A program made the translations under genes and the position numbers. From positions 1-32,775 of the forward strand of contig UROG01000033.1 of the NCBI GenBank assembly GCA_900549485.1: 32,775 bases of DNA, given 5' to 3'. Every line of letters begins with the position of its first letter. Within the stretch, counting starts at the first letter, position 1. The notes under the pieces are model-generated. The model searched no databases. It saw nothing but the letters and a program-made list of their open reading frames with translations, and was not told the DNA's origin. Origin of the DNA: an uncultured Eubacteriales bacterium (GTDB lineage Bacteria; Bacillota; Clostridia; Oscillospirales; Oscillospiraceae). Positions 23,500 to 31,913 of this stretch are shown in pieces.

Positions 23500-24722
23500 C
23501 TGTCATTTTTTGCGTATTCAAGCGTTTTTTTCAGCGCATCGCTCTTTTCCGTTCCCTTGAGGCGAAGGCTGTGTGCAAATTTCAGATATCCGGAAAAATT
23601 TTTGTCCGGTTTCAGTCCCGCTTCAATAAGATCTCTGCCCATTACGTGCGGTTTTCCCATAAGCCTTTCAAATCCCGCAAGCTGAGCCTGTGCTTTTTCA
23701 AATCCGGCGGCATCGTTGTCCGCGCAGTATGCCAGCAGCAGCAGATCCTCCGGGCAGACGGATGCATCAAAGAGAATATTCCATTGCTCATCGGAAGCTC
23801 CCTCAGCGCTTAGCCGCCGTGCTCTTCCGCAAAGTGCGCACATATTTTCAACATATTCCCTGAGGTCGTTTTCACCGCTCAGTCTTTCGGCAAAGTCCTT
23901 TGCGTCCCGCATACGCAGGCACAGCGCAGAGAGCATGAAGTAAATTGGGTTCCCCGCCTGATCCCTGTGCCGGGCGGCGCTATCGAGAAGCGCGTCAGTC
24001 TCGGTGCGTTCCCCCGCCGTCAGCTGCGCATAGCCGCCGAACCAGAAGTTGACCTGCCCCATTTCTTCCAGGACGCGGAAGAACACCGACGGACGCGCCG
24101 CCTTGAGCAGCGCCTTTTCAAGCTCCCCCATTATCCGCTCTCTCGGAAGCTCTGAAAGCTCCATCTTCCGGCAGAGCTCCACAGTCCTTTCATCGACAGA
24201 AAAGCCGAAGCGCGCAGCAAACTGTGCACAGCGCAGCACCCTCAAAGAATCCTCGCCAAAGCTCATATCGTCCACATGGCGCAGTATTTTTCTCTCAAGA
24301 TCCTTTCTTCCGCCGAAAAAGTCCGCTATTTCACCCGTCAGCACGTTTTCCATCATGGCGTTTATCGTAAAATCACGCCGCCGCGCCGCCTTTTCAGGGC
24401 CGAGGAACGGGTCTGTAAAAACCTCAAAATCCTTATGCCCGCGTCCGGTCGCACGCTCGCTCCTCGGCATTGCGATATCAAGCTCACAGTGACGAAGCCC
24501 GTATATTCCGAAGCTCGCCCCCATTTCGGTATGCTCGCCTATGCCGTCAAGAAGTCTGACCAGCTCCCTCGCGGGAACGCCATGCACCTCTATATCAACA
24601 TCCTTGCACTCAACGCCCATCAGCCTGTCGCGCACAAACCCGCCGACATAGTATGTGCGTCCGCCCGCCCGGTCTACCTCCTCGGCAACCCGCCGCGCCA
24701 TCAATATATTTTTATCTTCCAT
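23487..24722 (-). CDS. CCA tRNA nucleotidyltransferase / poly(A) polymerase family
   Basis: The 411-residue class II nucleotidyltransferase has the head-domain GGFVRDRLMG motif, the catalytic DVDIEVHG (two Asp), RRDFTINAM, and the RNA-binding EDSLRVLRCAQFAARFGF block. It adds or repairs the CCA end of tRNAs in the cytoplasm, or may be a poly(A)-polymerase relative. I start at the ATG at 24722, four bases after the stop of the RNase Z gene, with aagg as ribosome site. The short spacing shows an operon with RNase Z, which makes the tRNA 3' end that this enzyme extends. The C-terminal 150 residues are less conserved. Confidence 0.87.
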   Translation of the reverse strand: MEDKNILMARRVAEEVDRAGGRTYYVGGFVRDRLMGVECKDVDIEVHGVPARELVRLLDGIGEHTEMGASFGIYGLRHCELDIAMPRSERATGRGHKDFEVFTDPFLGPEKAARRRDFTINAMMENVLTGEIADFFGGRKDLERKILRHVDDMSFGEDSLRVLRCAQFAARFGFSVDERTVELCRKMELSELPRERIMGELEKALLKAARPSVFFRVLEEMGQVNFWFGGYAQLTAGERTETDALLDSAARHRDQAGNPIYFMLSALCLRMRDAKDFAERLSGENDLREYVENMCALCGRARRLSAEGASDEQWNILFDASVCPEDLLLLAYCADNDAAGFEKAQAQLAGFERLMGKPHVMGRDLIEAGLKPDKNFSGYLKFAHSLRLKGTEKSDALKKTLEYAKNDRKKP

Positions 24723-24726
24723 TGCC

Positions 24727-25653
24727 TTACCCGTCAAATAAAAGCGTTATCCGCTTTCCGTCTGTGCCGCACTCCGCATCCGGGAAGTTTTTTGCCGCCA
24801 TCGGCAGATACTCCTCCGGCTCCTTTACAAGCTGGGAATAGTGGGAGAGCCACAGGCGCTTTGCCCCCGCGTCCCTTGCGCACTTCGACGCCATATCAAA
24901 ATTCATATGTCCGCGCTCAAGAGCAAGCTGTGCCTGCCCGTCCTCGGCATAGGTAGCGTCGCATATCATGAGATCTGCTCCTCTTGCCGCGCTCACTAAG
25001 CTTGCGCACGGTGATGTGTCCCCTGTGAAGACGAATTTAAGTCCTTTCCTCCGCGCACCCATGACCTGCTCCGGCAGGAAGGTATTGCCGTCAAACTCAA
25101 CACTCTCCCCGCGCTGGAGCTTTGACCACATATTCACCGGAACACCAAGCTCACGCGCCTTTTCCGGCAGGAATTTTCCCGCCCGCTCAAGGCGGAAGCA
25201 ATATCCCCGGCTTATCACGCGGTGGTTTGTCGCAAAGGAGGAAAGCCGGCTTTCCTCCGGCCAGCCCTTTACAAGCCTGCTGAGCTTTATCGGCTCCTCC
25301 CCCGCTTCGATCAGCCTTATTTCATAGCTCAGCCCCCCGGCAAGACGCAAAATCGGCGAAAGCTCACGCGAAAGCCCTGCAGGACCCGTGATATACAGCG
25401 GCTCGGTACGCCCCATACAGAACATCGTCTGCATAAGTCCGGGCAGGCCGAAAATATGGTCGCCGTGATAGTGCGTAAGGGCGATCATGTCTATTTTCAG
25501 AAGGCTCACACCGTGTCTTCTTGCGGCGGTCTGCGTACCCTCACCGCAGTCAAAAAGTATGGAGTGACCCGCACAGGTCAGCGCCGCCGCCGTCAGCGCC
25601 CTGTCAGGCAGCGGAAGCAGCGCGGAGGTGCCAAGCAGGCAAATGTCTATCAT
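24727..25653 (-). CDS. rnz: Ribonuclease Z (tRNA 3'-processing endonuclease)
   Basis: The 308-residue metallo-beta-lactamase-fold nuclease has GTSALLPLPDR at the N-terminus, the metal motif THYHGDHIFGLPGL, FTGDTSPC, CDATYAEDG and a late WLSHYSQL. These are the standard signatures of tRNase Z, and the length is normal for the short form. It cuts the 3' trailer of pre-tRNAs, leaving the end for CCA addition. The start ATG lies four bases after the acetyltransferase stop, and the stop is four bases before the CCA gene, so all three share a transcript. Confidence 0.9.
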   Translation of the reverse strand: MIDICLLGTSALLPLPDRALTAAALTCAGHSILFDCGEGTQTAARRHGVSLLKIDMIALTHYHGDHIFGLPGLMQTMFCMGRTEPLYITGPAGLSRELSPILRLAGGLSYEIRLIEAGEEPIKLSRLVKGWPEESRLSSFATNHRVISRGYCFRLERAGKFLPEKARELGVPVNMWSKLQRGESVEFDGNTFLPEQVMGARRKGLKFVFTGDTSPCASLVSAARGADLMICDATYAEDGQAQLALERGHMNFDMASKCARDAGAKRLWLSHYSQLVKEPEEYLPMAAKNFPDAECGTDGKRITLLFDG

Positions 25654-25657
25654 AAAT

Positions 25658-26314
25658 TCAATCCTTAAAGTTAAATGACCGTAACGGCATATTATCCGCC
25701 AATATTTCCGGTTTATATACCATGCTGTCCTTTTCGGTTATTTCCCGAAGCACTCCGCACGGATTTCCCACAGCGAGGGAGTTGGCCGGAATATCCTTGG
25801 TGACAACGCTTCCCGCGCCGATCACGCAGCCGTCGCCTATCGTCACACCCGGGCATACAACGACGTTTGCACCGAACCAGCAGCCTCTTCCAATATGCAC
25901 AGGCTTGGCATAGCACAGCACCCGCACACTGCCGTCCGCCCTTTGCATCGCCTTTCTTTCGGAGGCAATAAGCGGATGAACCGGCGTAACAATGGTCACG
26001 TTCGGACCGAATTGGCAGTTATCCCCTATCGTTACCTCCGCATCGTCCTGAACAGTAAAGTTAAAATTGAAAAAACAGTCCTTTCCTATGCTGGTATGAC
26101 AGCCGTAGTGAAAGGCGATCGGTCCAAGGAAAAAGCTTCCGTCGCCAATTTCCCCGACAAGCTCGGAAATGATTCTCTCGCGCTCCTGCCGGTCGCGCTC
26201 GTAAAGCTTATTGAAATCACGGCTCAGATCATGGGCTTTGGTCTTTTTCGCAACAAGCTCCTCATCTTCAGGATAAAAAAGTATACCTTTTTTTATGTTA
26301 TCTTCTTCTGTCAT
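25658..26314 (-). CDS. Hexapeptide-repeat sugar O-acetyltransferase (maltose acetyltransferase-like)
   Basis: The 218-residue protein has an N-terminal Mac-type helical region (residues 10-55, with AHDLSRDFN) and a left-handed beta-helix of hexapeptide repeats, including IGKDCFF, IGDNCQFGPNV, IGRGCWFGANV, CPGVTIGDG and GAGSVVTKDIP. The catalytic His is in VTPVHPL. It would acetylate a sugar from acetyl-CoA, as in maltose/galactoside acetyltransferases. It is first in the operon with rnz and the CCA enzyme. The functional link is not obvious. Confidence 0.87.
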   Translation of the reverse strand: MTEEDNIKKGILFYPEDEELVAKKTKAHDLSRDFNKLYERDRQERERIISELVGEIGDGSFFLGPIAFHYGCHTSIGKDCFFNFNFTVQDDAEVTIGDNCQFGPNVTIVTPVHPLIASERKAMQRADGSVRVLCYAKPVHIGRGCWFGANVVVCPGVTIGDGCVIGAGSVVTKDIPANSLAVGNPCGVLREITEKDSMVYKPEILADNMPLRSFNFKD

Positions 26315-26385
26315 GACCGTTCTCCATTTTATATCATTGGCAGCCTGAACTCCCGCATTTCAGGAGCAGTTGTTTTAATCAATGA

Positions 26386-26541
26386 TACCACCGGACTGCC
26401 ATTATTTCAAGCTTTATGCCGCGTGCCGACGAGGAATACCAAGCGGAGATCGACAGCATCGGTGCAAAGCGTCTTGCACGGGCAGCTAAAGGGATGCCCC
26501 GCGAGGAAAAAATGAACGCCGTTTCGCTTCCGTCTACTTGA
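26386..26541 (+). pseudogene. Unrecognised short remnant frame
   Basis: A frame of about 51 residues (ISSFMPRADEEYQAEID, then ARAAKGMPREEKMNAV) has a normal soluble-protein composition, unlike the surrounding AT-rich gap. It lacks a ribosome site before its only useful ATG (26416) and is closed upstream by a stop at 26383. It ends in a 9-bp hairpin gcttccgtc/gacggaagc (26526-26548). It looks like the 3' end of a lost gene. I cannot name the family. It sits immediately before the 14-bp repeat array. Confidence 0.35.
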
Positions 26542-26571
26542 CGGAAGCTGTACATCAGTGTTTTAACGTGA

Positions 26572-26823
26572 TTTACATAATGTATTTTACATATTTTAAG
26601 TTTCATAAAAGAAATAACACAATTTAGTATACATATTTTAAATTACGTAATTTTGTCAACATATATCTGGCAACATATTTTAAGAGACATAATTTAGTTT
26701 ACATATTTCTCTTTTCATAATTTAATCTACATATTTTTATTTACGTATTTTTGACTACATAATTTAATTTACTTAACTTGTTTTACTTTGTTCTGTTTAC
26801 ATAAAATTGTTTGCTTATATTAC
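26572..26823. repeat. AT-rich array, 18 units with exact 14-bp period
   Basis: The units follow the pattern nnt-ACATA-wtttan, close to TTTACATAATTTAG. The ACATA cores start at 26575, 26589, 26603 and so on to 26813, always 14 apart with no insertion or deletion. Variants are TCATA, ACGTA, ACTTA, GCTTA and one each of ACACA and ACTTT. The cytosine of the core is present in all 18 units. Units differ at many other positions, so this is not a freshly expanded satellite. There is no reading frame, no CRISPR-like spacer and no dyad in the unit. It lies in the 845-base gap before the lipoprotein gene. Family not recognised. Confidence 0.9.
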
Positions 26824-27067
26824 GCAAGCTGTGTTTCCTTTTTTCCTGTCTTTACTGTCAATTGACAAGCGCGCACACGCCTGACAGCGTGCTTTTCCGG
26901 CGCTTTTTGTCCGCTCCTCCCCTCTCTGTTTTTTTATTTTGCCGTGCCCGAAAGAATCAGATCAATGTAATTCTGTTTTCGATTCAGTTCACTTGCTCAT
27001 AATCAAGCAGGTTTTTTCTCCATTCCTGCACGTTATTTCTGCATTTTAGTATTTACTCTTGCAATCG

Positions 27068-27095
27068 TTTCAAATAAATGTTAATGTGTTATCAT
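27068..27095 (+). promoter_or_regulatory. Possible promoter of the lipoprotein gene
   Basis: TTTCAA, a 16-base spacer and TATCAT lie 64 bases before the start. An alternative is TTGCAA (27059) with TAATGT. Both are weak. The rest of 26824-27159 is pyrimidine-rich on the plus strand with no clear gene. Confidence 0.3.
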
Positions 27096-27159
27096 AGAAT
27101 ATTATGTTTCAAACAAAGTGTTCACCCCAACCGAAGACCGATATAAAAGGAGAGCTATT

Positions 27160-29451
27160 ATGAAAGCGAAAAGATATGTCTCCGTTCTTCTGGCTGCTGC
27201 GATGCTTTTTGTCATGGGTTCGTGCGTGAGTGATGACGCGCCAGATTTTCATGAGGTCAGAACCGGTGCTGCACCCGCCGCGGCAGAACCCGCTGTGAGC
27301 GCGGCCGAACCTGACGGCGTACAAACTGCCGCCGCAGTGCAAACCGTTCTCGGATATGCCGCCGAAGAAATCCCCTCTCCGGATTGGGTTTTGGATTTCG
27401 GCGTATGTGATATATATAATGAAACATTTTATATTGCGGCTGCCGCCGCAGACGGGGGTGCGGCTGTCGCAGGCTTCGACACACGGACAGAGCAATTTGA
27501 GCGGTATGACATTGACGTCGGTACGCTGCACAACCCGCACATAAGCATAATATCCGCCGCGGAAAATTCGCTCTGGCTCTTCATTTTTGAGAGCTGGACC
27601 GCAGAAGAGCTCGAACAGGGGCTTTACACGGGAGAAACAAATCTCTTTCTTCTTTACAGGAATTTGATTACAGGTGAGCAGCGCATAAGTCCGGTGTTGT
27701 TCTGGGAGGAAACCTCACCGCCGCTGTTCCTTCTCGCACTGTACGACGGCAGGGCGCTTGCCGGAAACCACGACTGCAAAACAAAGACCTACCTCTTTGA
27801 CAAAGACGCAAGTCTGATTGAAAAGCCGGATATGATCGTGCACGGGATGGGCGTGCGCGCATGGGTAAACGACAGGCTCTACGTGCAGACGCCTGACGGG
27901 TTGGCCGAGCTTGACCGCAGCGCCTTGAAGTTCGGCGCACCGATAGAGGAAATATACGATCAGCCCGCGGTATACTCGAGCAGTCGCGGACATTTTCTGA
28001 CTACAACGGATAATACGTTCTATTCCGTTGACGCGGATACCGGAGAAAAGACGGAAATATTCAATTGGATGGATGTTGCGCTCAGCTTCAGCCGTCTGTA
28101 TGGGAATAGCGGACTTGAAAACGAAAACGGCGATTATTTCCACTACACCGACAGGATAACAAAGATAACAATGGCGGAAATACCCGAAAAGCAGACGCTT
28201 ATACTCGCGTGTCTCGGGGACAGCTCCTCTTTCGGATACCCTGTCGAGGGCGAAAACGTCTTTGCGCCGTCAAACAAAACATACATCTGCTCTGACAGCC
28301 TTATGGACGCCATAATCCGCTTCAACAACTCCGATCCGGAGTACAAAATAGCGGTCAGACCGTACATATATGCCAATGACGAGGAGCGGACTCGGCTTCT
28401 TATAGAGCTTGCAACGGGAAAAGGCGCCGATATTCTGGATACGAGCCTTCTTCCGGACGGCGCGGCGGACGGGTCGATACTTGTTGATATGCTGCCGTAT
28501 CTGGACGCTGATGAAGATATCGGCCGGGATGATTTCATCCCCGGTATATTCGCCGACATGACAAAAAACGGCGGACTATACGAATACATTGAAAGATACA
28601 ACCTTATCACGATGACCACGCGAAGCGGCTTTGCCGCCGGCGGGGAGTGGACGGTCGGCCGTATTCAGCAGATACTCGCCCTTTATCCGGAATTAAGAGT
28701 GCAGAACGACACGGAAAAGCTATGCGATTATTTTTCATGGGCGGCCTCTGCGGAGTTCATGGACTATGACGGCGCTTCCTGCTATTTCACAGACGGGACG
28801 TTTGAAGAATGGCTCGTTCTCCTAAGGCAGCTGTGTCAGACGGAGCGCGATTGGGATAGCGACAAATATCTCGGCGAGTATGCCATATACATAGACACCG
28901 AGTTTCCTTGCAGCATCGGCGATACGTCACGGCGGCGGGCAGGCGGCGAATATATTCCGGCAGGCTTTCCCGACAGCAGCGGAACGGGCAGCTATTTCAT
29001 GCGCTTCGGTCCGCCTACGGCATATGGATCGTGGAGCTTTATGCCGAACGGCGAGAGGTCGTACAGTGCAGTGTCAAGCGTAGGGATAATGGCATCAAGC
29101 GATAAGCAGGACGGCGCATGGCGCTTTATAAAAACTTTTATGACCTGTACGGAAAATACGGCGCTGACAAAAGGTATTCCGGCGAAAAAAGCTTCCTTTG
29201 AACAGGCGTTGGAAAACGCGCTTGCGCGGGAGCAGAGCGCCTCCGCCCGCTATGAGGAATTCGGCGAATCCGACGCCGATCATATAAGATATCTTGTCTA
29301 TAACACATCAGAATGCGTTTCGGACAGCAGCAATGCAGCAGAAATAATAAGAGCGGCGCTCAGCGCGTACATCGGCGGCGTATACTCCGCCGAAGATACC
29401 GCAAGCCAGCTCCAGAGCAGAATGAGCATATACTTATCGGAACAGCAGTAG
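27160..29451 (+). CDS. Large lipoprotein with solute-binding-protein-like C-terminal half
   Basis: The 763-residue protein begins with a lipoprotein signal peptide (MKAKRYVSVLLAAAMLFVMGSC, Cys22) and an Ala/Glu-rich spacer. Residues 70-370 repeat short beta-rich blade-like segments, suggestive of a beta-propeller. Residues 380-763 resemble family 1 extracellular solute-binding proteins (DAIIRFNNSDPEYKI, GKGADILD, GIMASSDKQDGAWRFIKTFM). The start ATG follows aaaggagag. No ABC permease or ATPase lies nearby. The gene is flanked on both sides by the 14-bp-period arrays. The substrate is unknown and the propeller call is tentative. Confidence 0.75.
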   Translation: MKAKRYVSVLLAAAMLFVMGSCVSDDAPDFHEVRTGAAPAAAEPAVSAAEPDGVQTAAAVQTVLGYAAEEIPSPDWVLDFGVCDIYNETFYIAAAAADGGAAVAGFDTRTEQFERYDIDVGTLHNPHISIISAAENSLWLFIFESWTAEELEQGLYTGETNLFLLYRNLITGEQRISPVLFWEETSPPLFLLALYDGRALAGNHDCKTKTYLFDKDASLIEKPDMIVHGMGVRAWVNDRLYVQTPDGLAELDRSALKFGAPIEEIYDQPAVYSSSRGHFLTTTDNTFYSVDADTGEKTEIFNWMDVALSFSRLYGNSGLENENGDYFHYTDRITKITMAEIPEKQTLILACLGDSSSFGYPVEGENVFAPSNKTYICSDSLMDAIIRFNNSDPEYKIAVRPYIYANDEERTRLLIELATGKGADILDTSLLPDGAADGSILVDMLPYLDADEDIGRDDFIPGIFADMTKNGGLYEYIERYNLITMTTRSGFAAGGEWTVGRIQQILALYPELRVQNDTEKLCDYFSWAASAEFMDYDGASCYFTDGTFEEWLVLLRQLCQTERDWDSDKYLGEYAIYIDTEFPCSIGDTSRRRAGGEYIPAGFPDSSGTGSYFMRFGPPTAYGSWSFMPNGERSYSAVSSVGIMASSDKQDGAWRFIKTFMTCTENTALTKGIPAKKASFEQALENALAREQSASARYEEFGESDADHIRYLVYNTSECVSDSSNAAEIIRAALSAYIGGVYSAEDTASQLQSRMSIYLSEQQ

Positions 29452-29464
29452 CAGGTGTATACGG

Positions 29465-29520
29465 AAAAAGCTCCCCGGCTCTTTCGTCATTGGATAACAG
29501 GCGAAAAAGCCGGGGAATTT
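29465..29520 (+). terminator. Terminator-like hairpin after the lipoprotein gene
   Basis: tccccggct and agccgggga pair over a long loop that itself contains a tttcg/cgaaa stem. The T run is short (attta), so it may be weak. Confidence 0.55.
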
Positions 29521-29609
29521 ATAATGTCTGCCCGGCATCTGCTCCGAGACAAAGGTTTTTTTCTTCCGTATTCTGTGTATTTTGAAAAGTCCGTCGGTTT
29601 TTGTTTTGA

Positions 29610-29805
29610 TTAACATAATTTAGCTTACATATTTCGTTTTTCATAAAATAATTTACATAGATTTGTTTTCGTAATTCAGGCAACATATCTTGAGCGTCAT
29701 AATTTAATTTTCATATTTTAGTTAACTGATTATCAGCAACATAACTTTGTTTACCTATTCTTGTTGACATTATTTATTTTACATAATACAGTTTTCATAA
29801 AATAT
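29610..29805. repeat. AT-rich array, 14 units with exact 14-bp period
   Basis: This is the same repeat class as at 26572, in the same orientation. Cores start at 29613, 29627, 29641 and so on to 29795, each 14 apart. Core variants are ACATA, TCATA, TCGTA, ACTGA, ACCTA and ACATT; the core cytosine is kept in all 14. It lies in the 557-base gap between the lipoprotein gene and the oxidoreductase gene. The remaining 29806-30008 shows a repeated gcggtaccg-type motif and no gene. Confidence 0.9.
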
Positions 29806-30008
29806 GTGATGCCGTCTCTCCGCTGAAACACAGTCAGAATAAGCCGAAAATCCATTGATAAAATTCAAGACGGTACCGCGCAGCATGATTCATGCCGCAT
29901 TATCGGTACCGCCTTATAGCTGTATCAATTATTCTGTTTTACACCGTGTCGGAACAGGTTGAAGTGAAAGCGCAGGCTTTGATTGGATGTGCATATCGCG
30001 GTGCAAGT

Positions 30009-31157
30009 TTACATAACGTCAACCCACTTGTCTTCCCTGCTGCTCTTTACGCAGGCTTCCACTATGCGCTCAATATAATCGCCGTCGGCAAAGGTGGCAT
30101 AGTTGCAGGCGGAAACGCCCTTGACGTCGTTATAATACTCTCTGACCGCACTTCTCAGCGCGTCCGCCCAACCGAGAGGATGACCGGAGGGCAGAGTAGC
30201 ATAGCGCACCGCATCGCCGTGGAGCATCTCCGCGCCGGCGTGGTAGATGCTGTTGCAGTTTCTCGTGCCGATAAGCAGCTTATCGCAATCCTCCTGGAAC
30301 CAGCGCATGGAATACTGCGCAGCGTCAACGTCGATCTGGAAGCCGTTCTTTCTGCCGCCGGATACCTGCGAAACGACCACATTGCCCATAACGCCGTTAT
30401 CAAACTTCACCATGATATATGCGGCGTCCTCGGTGTCGATGTCAATGCTCTTATAGCTTACATCCTTTACCGTTGTAAATGTCGCAACCTCTTTTTCGGG
30501 CTTTTTGCGCTGTGGGAAGATAGTAATGAATTTTGCGTACACAGAGGTTATTTTGTGTCCGGTGATATACTGCACGGTATCAAACCAGTGAGAGCCGATA
30601 TCGGCAACCGCACGGGACGCGCCGCCGATCTCGGAAACGCAGCGCCAGTTGAAGTCGGTGTCGTACATGAGCCAATCCTGTATATAGGTGCCGTGTAGAA
30701 GATAAACATCACCTGCACCGCCCTCGGAAACCGGCATTTTCAGCCGTTCGTTCATGTCACGAACCGTTGCGTTATGTCTGTAATTGAAATTTACGCCCGC
30801 CTTGACGCCCTTTTCCGCCGCTATTCTCGTAAGCTCCGCCGTTTCCTCGCTTGTCATGGCAAGGGGCTTTTCGCAGTAAACATTGATGCCTCTCTTGAGT
30901 ATCTCAAGGTTTATCTCATAGTGCATATTGTTGGGTGTGCAGTTGTGGACAACATCAAGCTGCTCCTTATCGAGCATCTCCTTATAGTCGGCATATGCGT
31001 TGGGTATGCCAAGCTCGTCCGCCATCTTTCTGTTTTTTTCATAGCTTCTGCTGCCGCAGATAGCGACGATTTTTGTGCCGGGTATTCTTCTGATCGCCTC
31101 GGCATGAGTATTGCCCATCATGCCTGTGCCGATTATTCCAACTCTGATTTCCTGCAT
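30009..31157 (-). CDS. Gfo/Idh/MocA-family oxidoreductase
   Basis: The 382-residue protein has the N-terminal Rossmann motif GIIGTGMMGNTHAEA (residues 8-22), the family signature YCEKPLA (near 94-100) and the C-terminal alpha/beta domain with DIGSHWFDTVQY, which contains the usual catalytic His. Members are NAD(P)-dependent dehydrogenases of sugars, inositols or related compounds. The start ATG follows ggaggtg. It is transcribed alone. The substrate cannot be told from sequence. Confidence 0.9.
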   Translation of the reverse strand: MQEIRVGIIGTGMMGNTHAEAIRRIPGTKIVAICGSRSYEKNRKMADELGIPNAYADYKEMLDKEQLDVVHNCTPNNMHYEINLEILKRGINVYCEKPLAMTSEETAELTRIAAEKGVKAGVNFNYRHNATVRDMNERLKMPVSEGGAGDVYLLHGTYIQDWLMYDTDFNWRCVSEIGGASRAVADIGSHWFDTVQYITGHKITSVYAKFITIFPQRKKPEKEVATFTTVKDVSYKSIDIDTEDAAYIMVKFDNGVMGNVVVSQVSGGRKNGFQIDVDAAQYSMRWFQEDCDKLLIGTRNCNSIYHAGAEMLHGDAVRYATLPSGHPLGWADALRSAVREYYNDVKGVSACNYATFADGDYIERIVEACVKSSREDKWVDVM

Positions 31158-31194
31158 ATCGCACCTCCGTTTTTTTGTGGTTTATGGTATTTCG

Positions 31195-31223
31195 ATTATA
31201 ACAGCTTTATCTTTCATTGAAAA
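31195..31223 (-). promoter_or_regulatory. Promoter of the oxidoreductase gene
   Basis: On the minus strand TTTTCA, a 17-base spacer and a perfect TATAAT lie about 40 bases before the start. Confidence 0.65.
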
Positions 31224-31323
31224 GTGTTTTCTTATTATTTTCTGTCACTCGCTTTCGGCTTGCTGTTGTATTTCCCCGCGGTATATGGTATTTTAATTAA
31301 AACAGAAAAGCGGAGGAAAGACA

Positions 31324-31821
31324 ATGGCAAACAAGGTAGGTCCGCTTATCAAAGAAGCCCGCACGGATGCGGGGCTGACGCAGGAGCAGCTTGCAAAGAA
31401 AATAAATGGCATTTCCGCTAACGATATCAGCAAAGCAGAGCGCGGAGAGCTTGAGCTGACGCAGGCGGTGCTCAAGGAGATCGCAAAAATTACGGGCGTT
31501 ACCCAAAGCTCGCTCATAAACGCCGCGAAAAACTCCACCTATAAAGCCTCCGCAAAAACCGGCGCCGCGAAAAAAGCCGCTTCAAAGAGCGGTTCCGGCA
31601 GCACCTCGGTCAAGGTGACCGCCTCGGAAAAGAAGCTGCTTGAGCTGTACCGCGCCGCCGATTCCGACACAAAAAAGGCCGCAGTCAGCCTGCTAAATGG
31701 AGAATCAACCGGTATCGGCGATATTATCACTTCACTTCTCGGCGGTTCGTCCGCTTCCGGCAAAAATGAGCTTCTCGGCACCATTATCGACAGCGCAAAG
31801 GACGCACTCGGCAAGAAGTGA
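31324..31821 (+). CDS. XRE-family regulator with Ala/Lys/Ser-rich linker
   Basis: The 165-residue protein has an N-terminal helix-turn-helix (residues 5-65; DAGLTQEQLAKKI, SANDISKAERGE). A low-complexity linker follows (70-98; AKTGAAKKAASKSGSGS), then a helical C-terminal part (100-165) with a Gly/Ser-rich segment. The ATG follows gcggagg. The linker is basic and may touch DNA outside the operator. No target is evident. It is a single gene, convergent with tRNA-Ser on the opposite strand. Confidence 0.83.
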   Translation: MANKVGPLIKEARTDAGLTQEQLAKKINGISANDISKAERGELELTQAVLKEIAKITGVTQSSLINAAKNSTYKASAKTGAAKKAASKSGSGSTSVKVTASEKKLLELYRAADSDTKKAAVSLLNGESTGIGDIITSLLGGSSASGKNELLGTIIDSAKDALGKK

Positions 31822-31877
31822 TCGGTTTGCGGTTTTCGCCGAAAGGCGGAACGGAGGCAGCTTCTGATTCAAAGCAT

Positions 31878-31910
31878 AAAAACGCCGCAAGCGGTACTAA
31901 GCTTGCGGCG
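31878..31910 (-). terminator. Terminator of tRNA-Ser
   Basis: cgccgcaagc / gcttgcggcg form a perfect 10-bp stem. On the minus strand TTTTTA follows, four bases after the encoded CCA of the tRNA. Confidence 0.85.
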
Positions 31911-31913
31911 GCA

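Noticed and set aside
26572..26823. CRISPR array
   Set aside because: The 14-bp units are contiguous, diverged, and lack identical repeats alternating with unique spacers. No cas gene is present.
29892..30698. Plus-strand frame of 268 codons
   Set aside because: It overlaps the Gfo/Idh/MocA gene on the opposite strand, and the oxidoreductase has all its motifs.
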